Source of the DNA: Candidatus Celerinatantimonas neptuna
Lineage (GTDB): Bacteria > Pseudomonadota > Gammaproteobacteria > Enterobacterales > Celerinatantimonadaceae
Length of the DNA: 64,000 bases
Reading direction: 5' to 3'
NCBI GenBank assembly: GCA_911810475.1
Contig: OU461276.1
Location: 2,182,001-2,246,000 of the forward strand
Shown here: piece by piece, positions 1 through 9,101 of the stretch
Layout of the letters: each line of letters starts with the position of its first letter
Position numbering within the stretch: the stretch's first letter is position 1
The notes under the pieces: generated by a model
What the model was told of the DNA's origin: nothing
Seen by the model: the letters and a program-made list of their open reading frames with translations, nothing else
The model's database searches: none
Position numbers and translations under genes: made by a program

Positions 1-1
1 C

Positions 2-1090
2 CGGGTGGACGTTAAGTTTTTGCATCATCAGCACGCTTGTTTAGATGTGATCCGTCAGGCTGTTGCCAATGAACAATGTGTTGTGTGGGTGCGAAATTCG
101 GTACAGGATGCCCTTGATGCTTATCAACTCGTCCAATCAATCATGGATCATTCTGAAAACTGCATTTTATTCCATAGTCGTTTTACACTGCTAGATCGTC
201 AGAAAATAGAGCATAACGTGTTGGATATATTAGGTAAAACCTATGACCATGCCGCGTCTCTACGTGCCGGGAAAGTGCTTATATCAACACAGATTTTTCA
301 GGAAAGTCTAGATGCCGATGCCGATGTGATGATTTCAGATCTTTGTCCGATTGATGATTTAATCCAGCGTGCTGGACGTTTAAGACGACATATCCGTGAT
401 GCGAAAGGAAATTATCTTGGCGAAGGCGTTGATCAACGTGGTATCCCGGTGCTTTGTGTTCACGCCCCGCTGTGGGATGAACATCCTTCATCGGATTGGC
501 TTAGCCGTGATTTTCAAAATACCGAATATGTCTATCGCTCCCCAGGGCGTCTGTGGCTTGGGCAACAAATCCTCCAACAATTGGGCGCGATTCGAATGCC
601 TGAAGATGCTCGCACGCTCATTGAAGCTGTTTATCGAGACGATCAAGATAAGAATATCCCTGAGAATTTATTGAGCCAAGAAATGGAATTAATGGGAGAT
701 GAGCGGGCTAAGGCTAGCCGGGCATGGTCACTCTTATTTGATTATGCTGCGGGGTATTGTCCAGACAGTTCAGATTTCTGGCATGAAGATATCGGCGATA
801 TTGGTACCCGCTATACTGATATCGAAACAGTTGATGTGCTTGTTCTTAAAAAAACTAATGACGAGCACTGTATCCCTTATGCTGGAACTATTCCATTTAC
901 TATCCCTTTGAGCACTATCAAAGTTCCGAAAAAAGCAGCCGATCGCTTGGCCCTTGTCGATGATGCTTTGGTTGAGAAGATCCAGCAACACTATCGTGGT
1001 GCGCAGTTTTTACAGTGCTGGCTACCTGAGTTGGATGAACAGTTTTGTTATAACGCCGAACAAGGATTTTATGAACAAACGCCCCAATAG
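2..1090 (+). CDS. cas3: CRISPR-associated helicase/nuclease Cas3, 3' part
   Basis: This is the C-terminal part (about 360 residues) of Cas3, the helicase-nuclease that Cascade recruits to degrade target DNA. The frame is open to the left edge, so the gene starts outside the window and the HD nuclease and first RecA domains are missing here. Seen: the second RecA-like domain with STQIFQESLD (motif V) and DLIQRAGRLRRH (motif VI, the arginine finger, near residue 120 of the fragment), then the accessory C-terminal domain. Family Cas3 of type I-E is about 880-900 residues, so this is roughly the last 40%. The stop codon lies inside a GC-rich hairpin that also ends the antisense RNA gene downstream. 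A separate promoter and a terminator separate cas3 from cse1. Confidence 0.93.
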   Translation, partial: RVDVKFLHHQHACLDVIRQAVANEQCVVWVRNSVQDALDAYQLVQSIMDHSENCILFHSRFTLLDRQKIEHNVLDILGKTYDHAASLRAGKVLISTQIFQESLDADADVMISDLCPIDDLIQRAGRLRRHIRDAKGNYLGEGVDQRGIPVLCVHAPLWDEHPSSDWLSRDFQNTEYVYRSPGRLWLGQQILQQLGAIRMPEDARTLIEAVYRDDQDKNIPENLLSQEMELMGDERAKASRAWSLLFDYAAGYCPDSSDFWHEDIGDIGTRYTDIETVDVLVLKKTNDEHCIPYAGTIPFTIPLSTIKVPKKAADRLALVDDALVEKIQQHYRGAQFLQCWLPELDEQFCYNAEQGFYEQTPQ

Positions 1091-1097
1091 TGGGGCG
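1074..1097 (-). terminator. Terminator of the crRNA-like RNA gene, overlapping the cas3 stop
   Basis: Stem CGCCCC (1080-1085) pairs with GGGGCG (1092-1097) around a 6-nt loop. Read on the minus strand the stem is followed by TTTGTT, as in an intrinsic terminator. The same hairpin is followed by TTCTAT on the plus strand, so it may also end cas3 transcription. Confidence 0.65.
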
Positions 1098-1178
1098 TTC
1101 TATCCCCGTGATAACGGGGAACAGTCCAGACGAAAAACACTAGTCCGGTTCATCTCCTTGTGAATAAAGGAGAACATG
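1096..1178 (-). ncRNA. CreR/CreA-like crRNA-like guide RNA (two degenerate repeats flanking a 21-nt pseudo-spacer)
   Basis: Reading the minus strand, pseudo-repeat 1 (1176-1146, 31 nt) keeps the exact 8-nt crRNA handle ATGAACCG of the array and a 6-bp stem CTCCTT/AAGGAG. The pseudo-spacer follows (1145-1125, 21 nt, starting GACTAGTGTTTTTC). Pseudo-repeat 2 (1124-1096, 29 nt) keeps the stem CCCCGT/ACGGGG. Array repeats have CCCCGC/GCGGGG, so stem changes are compensated on both sides, which argues for selection as Cas6e substrates. A perfect TATAAT lies just upstream and an intrinsic terminator just downstream. Known for the class: CreR and CreA RNAs guide the host's own Cascade to a promoter with only partial complementarity, causing repression without cleavage. 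Inference: this RNA represses the cse1 promoter at 1238-1266. A relic of an old array is the alternative, but that does not explain the promoter match. Confidence 0.8.
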
Positions 1179-1184
1179 GTGAAT

Positions 1185-1211
1185 ATTATATTGAATTCTT
1201 TTACATGTCTA
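1185..1211 (-). promoter_or_regulatory. Promoter of the crRNA-like RNA
   Basis: On the minus strand a perfect -10 box TATAAT (1190-1185) is preceded, at a slightly short 15-nt spacing, by TAGACA (1211-1206; 5 of 6 matches to TTGACA). The predicted start, about 7 nt past the -10 box, falls at about 1178, right at the first pseudo-repeat. Confidence 0.6.
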
Positions 1212-1237
1212 TAAAAACATTAATCCTTATTCTTCTC

Positions 1238-1266
1238 TTGACGAGAAAAATAAAAAGGACTATTGT
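1238..1266 (+). promoter_or_regulatory. Probable Cascade operon promoter
   Basis: TTGACG (1238-1243), a 17-nt spacer and TATTGT (1261-1266) form a sigma70-type promoter reading toward the 45-codon ORF and cse1. No better candidate is visible between 1180 and 1555. The predicted transcript start is near 1273. The site matched by the crRNA-like guide begins at 1258 and covers the -10 box. Confidence 0.65.
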
Positions 1267-1271
1267 TTATC
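1255..1271 (+). promoter_or_regulatory. Predicted target (PAM plus seed) of the crRNA-like guide
   Basis: AAG at 1255-1257 is a canonical type I-E PAM. The following bases, GACTATTGTTTATC (1258-1271), equal the guide's first 14 nt except at positions 6 and 12, which are flipped out and not read in Cascade R-loops. From position 15 on there is no match. Partial pairing of this kind is expected to allow Cascade binding but not Cas3 cleavage. Confidence 0.7.
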
Positions 1272-1415
1272 CAAGCTTGGGAGAAAATTCTTAATATACG
1301 AATAAGTATAACGTTCTATTTTTTGAACCAATATAAGTATAGATGTTGATTCATCGTATATCCATGAATGATTACTCCCTTAAATTTTAAGTTAAGAGTG
1401 GAGAAATAATTGTTT

Positions 1416-1553
1416 ATGAATGAATCTTATATGAAACACCTAATCATACTTATGGCTATGACGATTAGTCTTGCTAATAGCCCTCAGTCATTAAATATTA
1501 ATATGAATCATTTTATATCAATTACTAATTATCAATTAGTTCTAGGACGGTAA
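1416..1553 (+). CDS. Small ORF (45 aa) between the Cascade promoter and cse1
   Basis: A 45-codon frame with GGAG at 1400-1403 (12 nt upstream) ends in TAA one base before the cse1 ATG, so translation could be coupled. An internal ATG at 1431 gives a peptide beginning MKHLIILMAMTISLAN, a hydrophobic segment like a signal peptide or a small membrane toxin. I recognise no family. Its position downstream of the promoter targeted by the guide RNA fits either a leader ORF of the cas operon or the toxin (CreT) half of a CreTA-type module; neither is proven. It could also be an accidental frame in AT-rich DNA. Confidence 0.4.
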   Translation: MNESYMKHLIILMAMTISLANSPQSLNINMNHFISITNYQLVLGR

Positions 1554-1554
1554 C

Positions 1555-3192
1555 ATGAATTTACTCAGTGCCGATTATCATTGGCTGCCATTTCGGATGC
1601 AAGATGGTCAAGTGCAGTGGTTATCATGGGGACACATATGTGATCCTGATGTGGTGGATTTTGCGCTGCCGCGAGCAGACTTTCAATGCGCAGCATACCA
1701 GATGACTATTGGTTTATTACAAACCATTTTTGCCCCAGAAGATGATGAACAATGGGGCGAGCTGTACCATCAGTTCCCTTCCGCCGAGCAATTACAGACT
1801 GCATTTCAAAATGTCGACCATGCTTTTCAGGTGACAGGTGATGGTCCTTTATTCATGCAGGATTTTGATCCGTTGAGTGCTCAAAAGCCGACAACCGTGT
1901 CTGGGTTGCTCATTGAAGCCCCGGGAGCCAATGGGATTAAAAACAATACCGATCATTTTATTAAACGTGGGATCGGTGACGTCATGTCGCTTGAAATGGC
2001 CACTATGGCGTTATTCACCTTGCAAATGAATGCCCCCTCTGGAGGTCAGGGTCATCGAACCGGGTTACGTGGTGGTGGTCCGTTGACAACTTTGTTGGTG
2101 GAAAATATGCCCGAACCGATTTCTCTTTGGCAGCGGTTATGGCTGAATGTGATGAATCTCGATTTTTTGGGAGCTTCATGGCAAGCAGAGCCAGACGATT
2201 TACACAGTGGCCGGATTTTTCCCTGGCTTGAGCCAACAAAGGAAAGCAGCCAGAAAAACAGCGAAATTTATGCTAAAGATGTGCATCCATTACATATGTA
2301 TTGGGCGATGCCACGTCGGATCCGACTCATTGTCGAAGCACAAAAAGCAGAATGTCAGATTTCTGGTCAGCCATGTTCTTTGCTTGTGAAAAGCTACCGT
2401 ACACAAAATTATGGTGGTAATTATGGTGGAAACTGGGATCACCCGTTTACCCCATATAAATGGGATTTGAAAAAGCCGGAACAGGAGCATTTATCCATCA
2501 AAGGGCAACCTGGTGGGGTTAGCTATAAGATCTGGGATAACTTATCGTTAAGTGCCCCGCAAGATGGATTTCAGTGTGCCAAAGTCGTCCGCCATTTTCA
2601 GAAAATTTTTAAGGAGGTCGGGTTAGCCGAATATCCACGATTGTGGGTGTCTGGCTATGATATGGACAACATGAAAGCGCGGGGGTGGTATGCACTGACT
2701 CTCCCTTTGTTTGATATCGGCCCACAGATTCAAGATGAGATCCTGCCTCGAATTCAGCGTTTGCAAAAATTGACCAATGATGCGTTATGGCAGACCCGAA
2801 CACAGATTAAAACAGCTTTGCATCCGAAAGAAGCCAAAGGTGATTTAACCTTCATTGATATGGATTTTTGGCATCGTAGCGAACCGATCTTCTTTATGGC
2901 CATACAGCAGTTGATTGATGCAAAAGATGGCCAACTGACAACTGAACAGGCCAGACAATGGCTCTTTAAACTACGCACATTATGCTTTGATCTCTTTGAC
3001 GAATATGTGCTCTCGACCGAGTTAGGGATTGGTAATGAACACCAGTTACACAAACGGATGATTGCTCGGATTATGTTGAAGGGATGGTTTTTCAGCCGCC
3101 AGAAAACCAACGAGATCAAAAAATTTATGGATGATCATCAGATCGTTTATCAAAAGGAATCATCACATGAAACAGAACAGACTAACGCTTAA
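1555..3192 (+). CDS. cse1: Cascade large subunit Cse1 (CasA, Cas8e)
   Basis: 545 residues, slightly longer than E. coli CasA (about 500). Cas8e recognises the PAM in target DNA, helps open the duplex and recruits Cas3. The family's conserved stretch GHRTGLRGGGPLTTLL is present (about residues 165-180), and the C-terminal part is the expected helical bundle. First gene of the Cascade operon cse1-cse2-cas7-cas5-cas6e-cas1-cas2; the start follows the small ORF's stop by one base, and cse2 starts inside its 3' end. The promoter is probably the one at 1238-1266, about 290 bp upstream, and appears to be under guide-RNA control. Confidence 0.95.
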   Translation: MNLLSADYHWLPFRMQDGQVQWLSWGHICDPDVVDFALPRADFQCAAYQMTIGLLQTIFAPEDDEQWGELYHQFPSAEQLQTAFQNVDHAFQVTGDGPLFMQDFDPLSAQKPTTVSGLLIEAPGANGIKNNTDHFIKRGIGDVMSLEMATMALFTLQMNAPSGGQGHRTGLRGGGPLTTLLVENMPEPISLWQRLWLNVMNLDFLGASWQAEPDDLHSGRIFPWLEPTKESSQKNSEIYAKDVHPLHMYWAMPRRIRLIVEAQKAECQISGQPCSLLVKSYRTQNYGGNYGGNWDHPFTPYKWDLKKPEQEHLSIKGQPGGVSYKIWDNLSLSAPQDGFQCAKVVRHFQKIFKEVGLAEYPRLWVSGYDMDNMKARGWYALTLPLFDIGPQIQDEILPRIQRLQKLTNDALWQTRTQIKTALHPKEAKGDLTFIDMDFWHRSEPIFFMAIQQLIDAKDGQLTTEQARQWLFKLRTLCFDLFDEYVLSTELGIGNEHQLHKRMIARIMLKGWFFSRQKTNEIKKFMDDHQIVYQKESSHETEQTNA

Positions 3193-3754
3193 CAGCGAAA
3201 AACTGAAATCGATTATTCACCGCTGGTGGCAAAGCATGATGTTGTCAGACGAGCAATTGCAACACCTTAATATTCCTAAAGCCGCAAGTGGTACACGGGC
3301 AAGATTACAGCGTTGTCAGACATTAAACGACATTCTCATTACTCCAGACTTTCAGTCGCTCTGGAATATGTTACCTGATGAATACCGTCAACAGGCATCG
3401 ACACAGGATATGACAACCTGTGCATTGATCGCTGGCGTATGCGTTTTTATTCGGAATGAAAGTGAACAATCCCTGGCGACATTAGCAGGAATGCCGGATA
3501 AAAAAAGTAAAAAGCCGGTGGTCAGTGGAATGCGTTTTGCCCGGTTACAGGCGGCCAGAATGCCCGATGATTTACTACGATATTTGAGGCGGACCATTAA
3601 GCAACTGGAACAGCGGCCGAAAGTGACCGCTTTGGTCGGTGATATTCAGCAGTGGATGTTTGAATACCATAATCCATATCCACGAAAAGCCGATGAACGG
3701 ATTCGGATGAAATGGTCGATGGATTATTTCAGGGCTGCTAGCTCCGGGAAATAA
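3167..3754 (+). CDS. cse2: Cascade small subunit Cse2 (CasB, Cas11e)
   Basis: 195 residues from the ATG at 3167, which has AAGGAA about 8 nt upstream; the frame is open further 5' but that part lies inside cse1. Cse2 dimers line the belly of Cascade and stabilise the non-target strand of the R-loop. Sequence signs of the family: N-terminal IIHRWWQSM, the central RTIKQ helix region, and C-terminal WSMDYFRA. It overlaps the end of cse1 by 26 bp, so translational coupling is likely. Confidence 0.92.
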   Translation: MKQNRLTLNSEKLKSIIHRWWQSMMLSDEQLQHLNIPKAASGTRARLQRCQTLNDILITPDFQSLWNMLPDEYRQQASTQDMTTCALIAGVCVFIRNESEQSLATLAGMPDKKSKKPVVSGMRFARLQAARMPDDLLRYLRRTIKQLEQRPKVTALVGDIQQWMFEYHNPYPRKADERIRMKWSMDYFRAASSGK

Positions 3755-3811
3755 TTAACTGCAGCGCCATTTTTAAACGAACATATTGAGAATATTAAAA
3801 AGGATTGATTT

Positions 3812-4849
3812 ATGAGCCAGTTTATTCAACTGCATTTATTGACTTCGTTTCCTCCTTCAAACTTAAACCGGGATGATTTAGGTCGCCCTAAAACAGCCAT
3901 GATGGGAGGATATGAGCGGTTAAGAGTGAGTTCACAGAGCCTGAAACGTCATTGGCGGGTCTCTGATTTGTTCCAACAGGCATTGGCAGGCCATTTAGGA
4001 CAGAGGACCAAATTATTTGGTGGCAAGGTTAAAGAGGTACTTACTCACAAAGGTGTGGATGACAAAAAGGCTGAAAAATGGGCCGCCAGCATAGCTGGAG
4101 AATTTGGTAAGCTGAAAAAAAATTCGTTAGATATTGAACAGTTAGTCCATATTAGTCCCGCAGAACAGGACGCGGTGTTCTCGTTGGTTGACACGCTTGC
4201 AACAGAAAATCGCGAACCAACTAAAGATGAATTAGCTGCCCTGAAATCGCAACACACCGCGGTGGATATTGCCTTATTTGGCCGAATGTTGGCCTCTGCT
4301 CCAGTCTTTAATGTCGAGGCTGCCTGTCAGGTTGCTCATGCGATTAGTGTGCATGAAGTAGCTGTTGAGGATGATTTTTTTACGGCTGTTGATGATCTAA
4401 ATGATGGCTCTGACGATTCTGGCTCGGCGCATCTGGGCGAAACTGGGTTTGCTGCGGCTCTATTTTATAGTTACATCTGCATTAATAAAACACAGCTTAT
4501 TGCGAGCCTTGAAGGGGATGAAGCTCTAGCTAACCGTGCGATTCAGGCTCTGGCTGAGGCCGCTGCCAAAATAGCGCCCAGTGGCAAACAAAATAGTTTT
4601 GGCTCCTATGCTTATGCCAGTTATGTGCTTGCAGAAAAAGGTGAACAACAACCCCGTTCATTGTCAGTTGCTTTTCTCAAACCAGTGCGCAGTTTACAAG
4701 ATATGGGCGAAGCCGCCGTTGAAGCACTTGAACATCAAAAAGACAATTTTGACAAAGTGTATGGGCCGTGTGCTGATGATCGCTATCGCTTCAATGTGAT
4801 GACTGGCGAAGGATCTCTTAGTGAACTGACGCAATTTGTAGCGCAGTAA
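3812..4849 (+). CDS. cas7: Cascade backbone subunit Cas7e (CasC, Cse4)
   Basis: 345 residues. Cas7e polymerises along the crRNA spacer, usually six copies for a 32-nt guide, and flips out every sixth base. The N-terminal signature FIQLHLLTSFPPSNLNRDD followed by RVSSQSLKRHWR is diagnostic. It lies 57 bp after cse2, with AAAAGGATTG before the ATG, and 9 bp before cas5. The sixth-base rule matters here because the mismatches between the guide RNA and the Cascade promoter fall at positions 6 and 12. Confidence 0.96.
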   Translation: MSQFIQLHLLTSFPPSNLNRDDLGRPKTAMMGGYERLRVSSQSLKRHWRVSDLFQQALAGHLGQRTKLFGGKVKEVLTHKGVDDKKAEKWAASIAGEFGKLKKNSLDIEQLVHISPAEQDAVFSLVDTLATENREPTKDELAALKSQHTAVDIALFGRMLASAPVFNVEAACQVAHAISVHEVAVEDDFFTAVDDLNDGSDDSGSAHLGETGFAAALFYSYICINKTQLIASLEGDEALANRAIQALAEAAAKIAPSGKQNSFGSYAYASYVLAEKGEQQPRSLSVAFLKPVRSLQDMGEAAVEALEHQKDNFDKVYGPCADDRYRFNVMTGEGSLSELTQFVAQ

Positions 4850-4858
4850 GGAGGCATC

Positions 4859-5629
4859 ATGAAACCTTACTTGGTGTTTCGGTTATATGGGCCGATGGCC
4901 AGTTGGGGGTTGCCTGCTGTTGGAGGGGATCGTCATACGGCCATGGCACCTTCACGTTCGGCAATATTAGGCTTGCTGGGTGCAGCATTGGGGATTCGCC
5001 GGGATGACTCAGTGCAATTATTGGCGCTGCAAAACAGTGTGCAGATTGCGGTGAAACAATTGGTGCAGGGAATTTTAGTCAGGGACTATCATACCACTCA
5101 AGTGCCTTCGGCCAATAAAAAAGTGGTTCATCGTACCCGGAAAAGCGAACTGTCAGAATCTCAATTGAATACGGTTTTGTCCTCTAGAGATTACCGGTGC
5201 GATGGAATGTGGGTGGTTGCTGTTTCACTTGTTGATCAGGCTTGTATTACATTAGAAGCGTTGCATTCGGCCTTATTAAAACCTGCTTTCCAGTTATATC
5301 TGGGGAGAAAGACTTGCCCCCTGGCGGCACCCTTAATGCCTCAACTTCTTACGCCTTGTGATTTACGTTCTGCTCTGGATACGGTTTTTCCGGCATTGAC
5401 CGGCCAACAAAAATCGGATCAACGTTGTCTGCGATTCAATCAATGGGTGACTTATTACTGGCAGGGTGAACAGAATGAACTTTTTATAGATGATCATGCG
5501 ACGGTGTTGACCTCTCAGATCTGGGATGAGCCTCAAAGTCGGGCAAGATGGCAGTTTACAACCCGGACGATGCATCAGGTCTCTCTAAAACAAGATTCGT
5601 TGATGGCAACAACGGCAGTGGGGGAATAA
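4859..5629 (+). CDS. cas5: Cascade subunit Cas5e (CasD)
   Basis: 256 residues, somewhat longer than E. coli CasD (224). Cas5e caps the crRNA 5' handle and contacts Cse1. The N-terminus LVFRLYGPMASWG followed by APSRSAILGLLGAALGI is typical of the family. GAGG at 4851-4854 serves as ribosome binding site; the stop is 2 nt before the cas6e ATG. Confidence 0.95.
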   Translation: MKPYLVFRLYGPMASWGLPAVGGDRHTAMAPSRSAILGLLGAALGIRRDDSVQLLALQNSVQIAVKQLVQGILVRDYHTTQVPSANKKVVHRTRKSELSESQLNTVLSSRDYRCDGMWVVAVSLVDQACITLEALHSALLKPAFQLYLGRKTCPLAAPLMPQLLTPCDLRSALDTVFPALTGQQKSDQRCLRFNQWVTYYWQGEQNELFIDDHATVLTSQIWDEPQSRARWQFTTRTMHQVSLKQDSLMATTAVGE

Positions 5630-5631
5630 CG

Positions 5632-6311
5632 ATGTATTTATCAAAAGTGACATTAAATGGGGCATTATCTCTGGCGGAGGTATTACTGGCGCTGGATAAA
5701 AATAATGCATATGCGTCGCATCAGTTTATTTGGAAAGAACTGTTTCATCATGCATCACAACGTCAGTTTATCTATCGCCAAGAAATCGATCAGCGAAAAA
5801 TGCCGTGCTTTTATGTGTTATCTCGTCATGAACCTGGTAACAGTCAAGTCTTGAATGTTCAGACCAAACGATTTGTTCCAAAACTACACAAAGGGCAAAC
5901 GCTCGCGTATCAACTGCGCGTCAATCCGACGGTTTGCAAATCGGATGAGCACGGGCATTCAAAACGCCATGACGTTTTGATGAATGCCAAACGTCAATAT
6001 AAACCACGATTGGCCCCAGATGAGCTGAAACAGAAAATGGATGAAGCCGCCCAGCAATGGATATGTAATGAAGCTCGTCTTGAACGTTGGGGGATTGAAT
6101 TGCCACACGTCCCTGAAATTGAAGCCTATACACAGTACAAAAGTTATAAAAAACAACGAAATGAAAATCGTCAGCTGATTCAGTTTTCGAGTGTCGATAT
6201 ACAAGGGATTTTAACAGTGCGTGATCCTGCACGATTTCTTGCTCAATATGTTCAAGGTTTTGGCCGTGCTAAATCGATGGGATGTGGTCTGATGTTAATT
6301 AGGGGCATGTA

Positions 6312-6312
<1 letters not shown>
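5632..6312 (+). CDS. cas6e: CRISPR RNA endoribonuclease Cas6e (CasE, Cse3)
   Basis: 226 residues from the ATG at 5632 (an upstream in-frame start lies inside cas5 and is unlikely). Cas6e cuts pre-crRNA at the base of the repeat hairpin and stays bound to it. His30, in ASHQFIWKEL, aligns with the catalytic His20 region of the E. coli enzyme. The C-terminal glycine-rich GFGRAKSMGCGLMLI is the RNA-binding loop of RAMP proteins. Its stop overlaps the cas1 start (TAATG). The pseudo-repeats at 1096-1176 keep a 6-bp hairpin that this enzyme could process. Confidence 0.95.
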
Positions 6313-7525
<1,213 letters not shown>

Positions 7526-7620
7526 GTTAACGATCTTTAACAAATTGGAAAATAGTCCAAATAGCTGGTGGAAAAATAATGCGTGAAAAAAGCTTTATAA
7601 AACAATAATATTGATTAAGA
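7526..7620 (+). promoter_or_regulatory. CRISPR leader
   Basis: 95 bp of AT-rich DNA between cas2 and the first repeat, ending TTGATTAAGA. In type I-E loci the leader carries the array promoter and an IHF site that directs spacer insertion at the first repeat. An imperfect IHF-like match (AATCAA then TTG, one base too far apart) lies on the minus strand near 7605-7618. I could not pin a convincing -35/-10 pair. Confidence 0.75.
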
Positions 7621-8686
7621 GAGTTCCCCGCACCCGCGGGGATGAACCGTAACGGCGTTGCTCGTCGTCTGACGGTCCATAGAGTTCCCCGCACCCGCGG
7701 GGATGAACCGGAAACTAATAGATATACATTGCAGAGCCTAGTGAGTTCCCCGCACCCGCGGGGATGAACCGCAAATAATGAGCCTGGCCGTGTGGTTATG
7801 CATGAGTTCCCCGCACCCGCGGGGATGAACCGCCAATAGTGTTATGGATTCTGGCACTGACGACGAGTTCCCCGCACCCGCGGGGATGAACCGGGTCGCG
7901 GTTTATCTTGTTTGCCGTCCTCCTAGAGTTCCCCGCACCCGCGGGGATGAACCGCGCTCATTAATAGCGATACACAATCTGAGGCCGAGTTCCCCGCACC
8001 CGCGGGGATGAACCGCGGATGTTAAAAAAAGACTAGCTACTGCTCGTGAGTTCCCCGCACCCGCGGGGATGAACCGGAACTGTGTATATTGGTGATGATA
8101 AAACGGAGGAGTTCCCCGCACCCGCGGGGATGAACCGAATTTCTAACCATTGAAGAACACAATAAGTATGAGTTCCCCGCACCCGCGGGGATGAACCGAG
8201 AGTCCCGGAGAGCTCTCGACACCGTATCCAGAGTTCCCCGCACCCGCGGGGATGAACCGTATTCGTTGCGAAAATACGTTACCCCCGTGCCGAGTTCCCC
8301 GCACCCGCGGGGATGAACCGCAGAGTCGATCGCCCTGCCCACAATACTGTCCGAGTTCCCCGCACCCGCGGGGATGAACCGATAACAATTCTTTGCGTCC
8401 TATTTATGCAGCCGAGTTCCCCGCACCCGCGGGGATGAACCGTCGCCATCCCCAGGTTTTTCGTAATCGCGGAAGAGTTCCCCGCACCCGCGGGGATGAA
8501 CCGAAATGTTCACGGAGGAGGGATGATGATGACAGGAGTTCCCCGCACCCGCGGGGATGAACCGAAATTTCGGTAAAAGAGTTGACAGCAGGGTTAGAGT
8601 TCCCCGCACCCGCGGGGATGAACCGATCCTGCCAACTTTGAAAAAAGCCGTGTTGTAGAGTTCCCCTCACCCGCGGGGATTTTTAT
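7621..8686 (+). CRISPR. Type I-E CRISPR array, 18 repeat units and 17 spacers
   Basis: Seventeen identical 29-nt repeats start at 7621 and then every 61 bp (7682, 7743 ... 8597), so every spacer is 32 nt. The repeat begins GAGTTCCCCGCACCC and ends GCGGGGATGAACCG; the hairpin is CCCCGC/GCGGGG with loop ACCC and the crRNA handle is ATGAACCG. The eighteenth unit at 8658 is decayed: G to T at position 10 and its last 6 bases lost. Decay at the right end, and the leader on the left, fix transcription as plus strand with the newest spacer at 7650-7681. No spacer repeats another as far as I can see; targets cannot be determined without a search. Confidence 0.99.
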
Positions 8687-9101
8687 TGACACTGACTCTT
8701 AGTGGCCCGTGCAATGATATTGCCGGTTTGCTTTTGTAGCAGGCTAGTGAATGCTGCAATATCATCTGTGTTGAGTGTTAATGTGATGATAAGGCTTCAT
8801 TGTTTTCTAAAAGTATTTTAAATAATCTGAGTGTACCGTGGAGTAGATAAAGGTGGTTGAGTTCGTGTTCGCTGATGTGGTCAGTATTTGACATGGCTGT
8901 CTTGGTAAGAAGACCGCAGGGTTCGGGTAACCGCTGTTGAATTCTAGTGACTCAGAGCATACTTCAAGGGCGTGTTAGTGGTCAACCGGTGCCGGGTGAT
9001 ATTGAGTGACGACATATTGGAACCCTCTGATATTCCTGTGCGAATAGTCTGTGTTAAGATGAATGCCTATCTCGCAGTTGGGCACATTAGTTTTAACGAT
9101 T
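8687..9101. other. Gap between CRISPR array and mrcB; nothing recognised
   Basis: 415 bp without a convincing ORF, repeat or RNA gene on either strand. It must hold the mrcB promoter; TTAAGAT near 9055 could be its -10 region but no matching -35 box stands out. Confidence 0.5.

Noticed and set aside
1462-1473. Second possible guide match on the minus strand (GACTAATCG) in the cas3-cse1 gap
   Set aside because: Only 6 of the first 8 guide bases match and the adjacent triplet is CAA rather than AAG; the site at 1258 is much better.
7903-8670. Minus-strand ORFs across the CRISPR array containing repeated HPRGCGEL and SSPRVRGT peptides
   Set aside because: They are translations of the CRISPR repeats, which happen to be open in that direction; not genes.
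8931-8950. GGTTCGGGTAACC resembling a tRNA T-loop
   Set aside because: No acceptor stem, anticodon arm or CCA end can be built around it.
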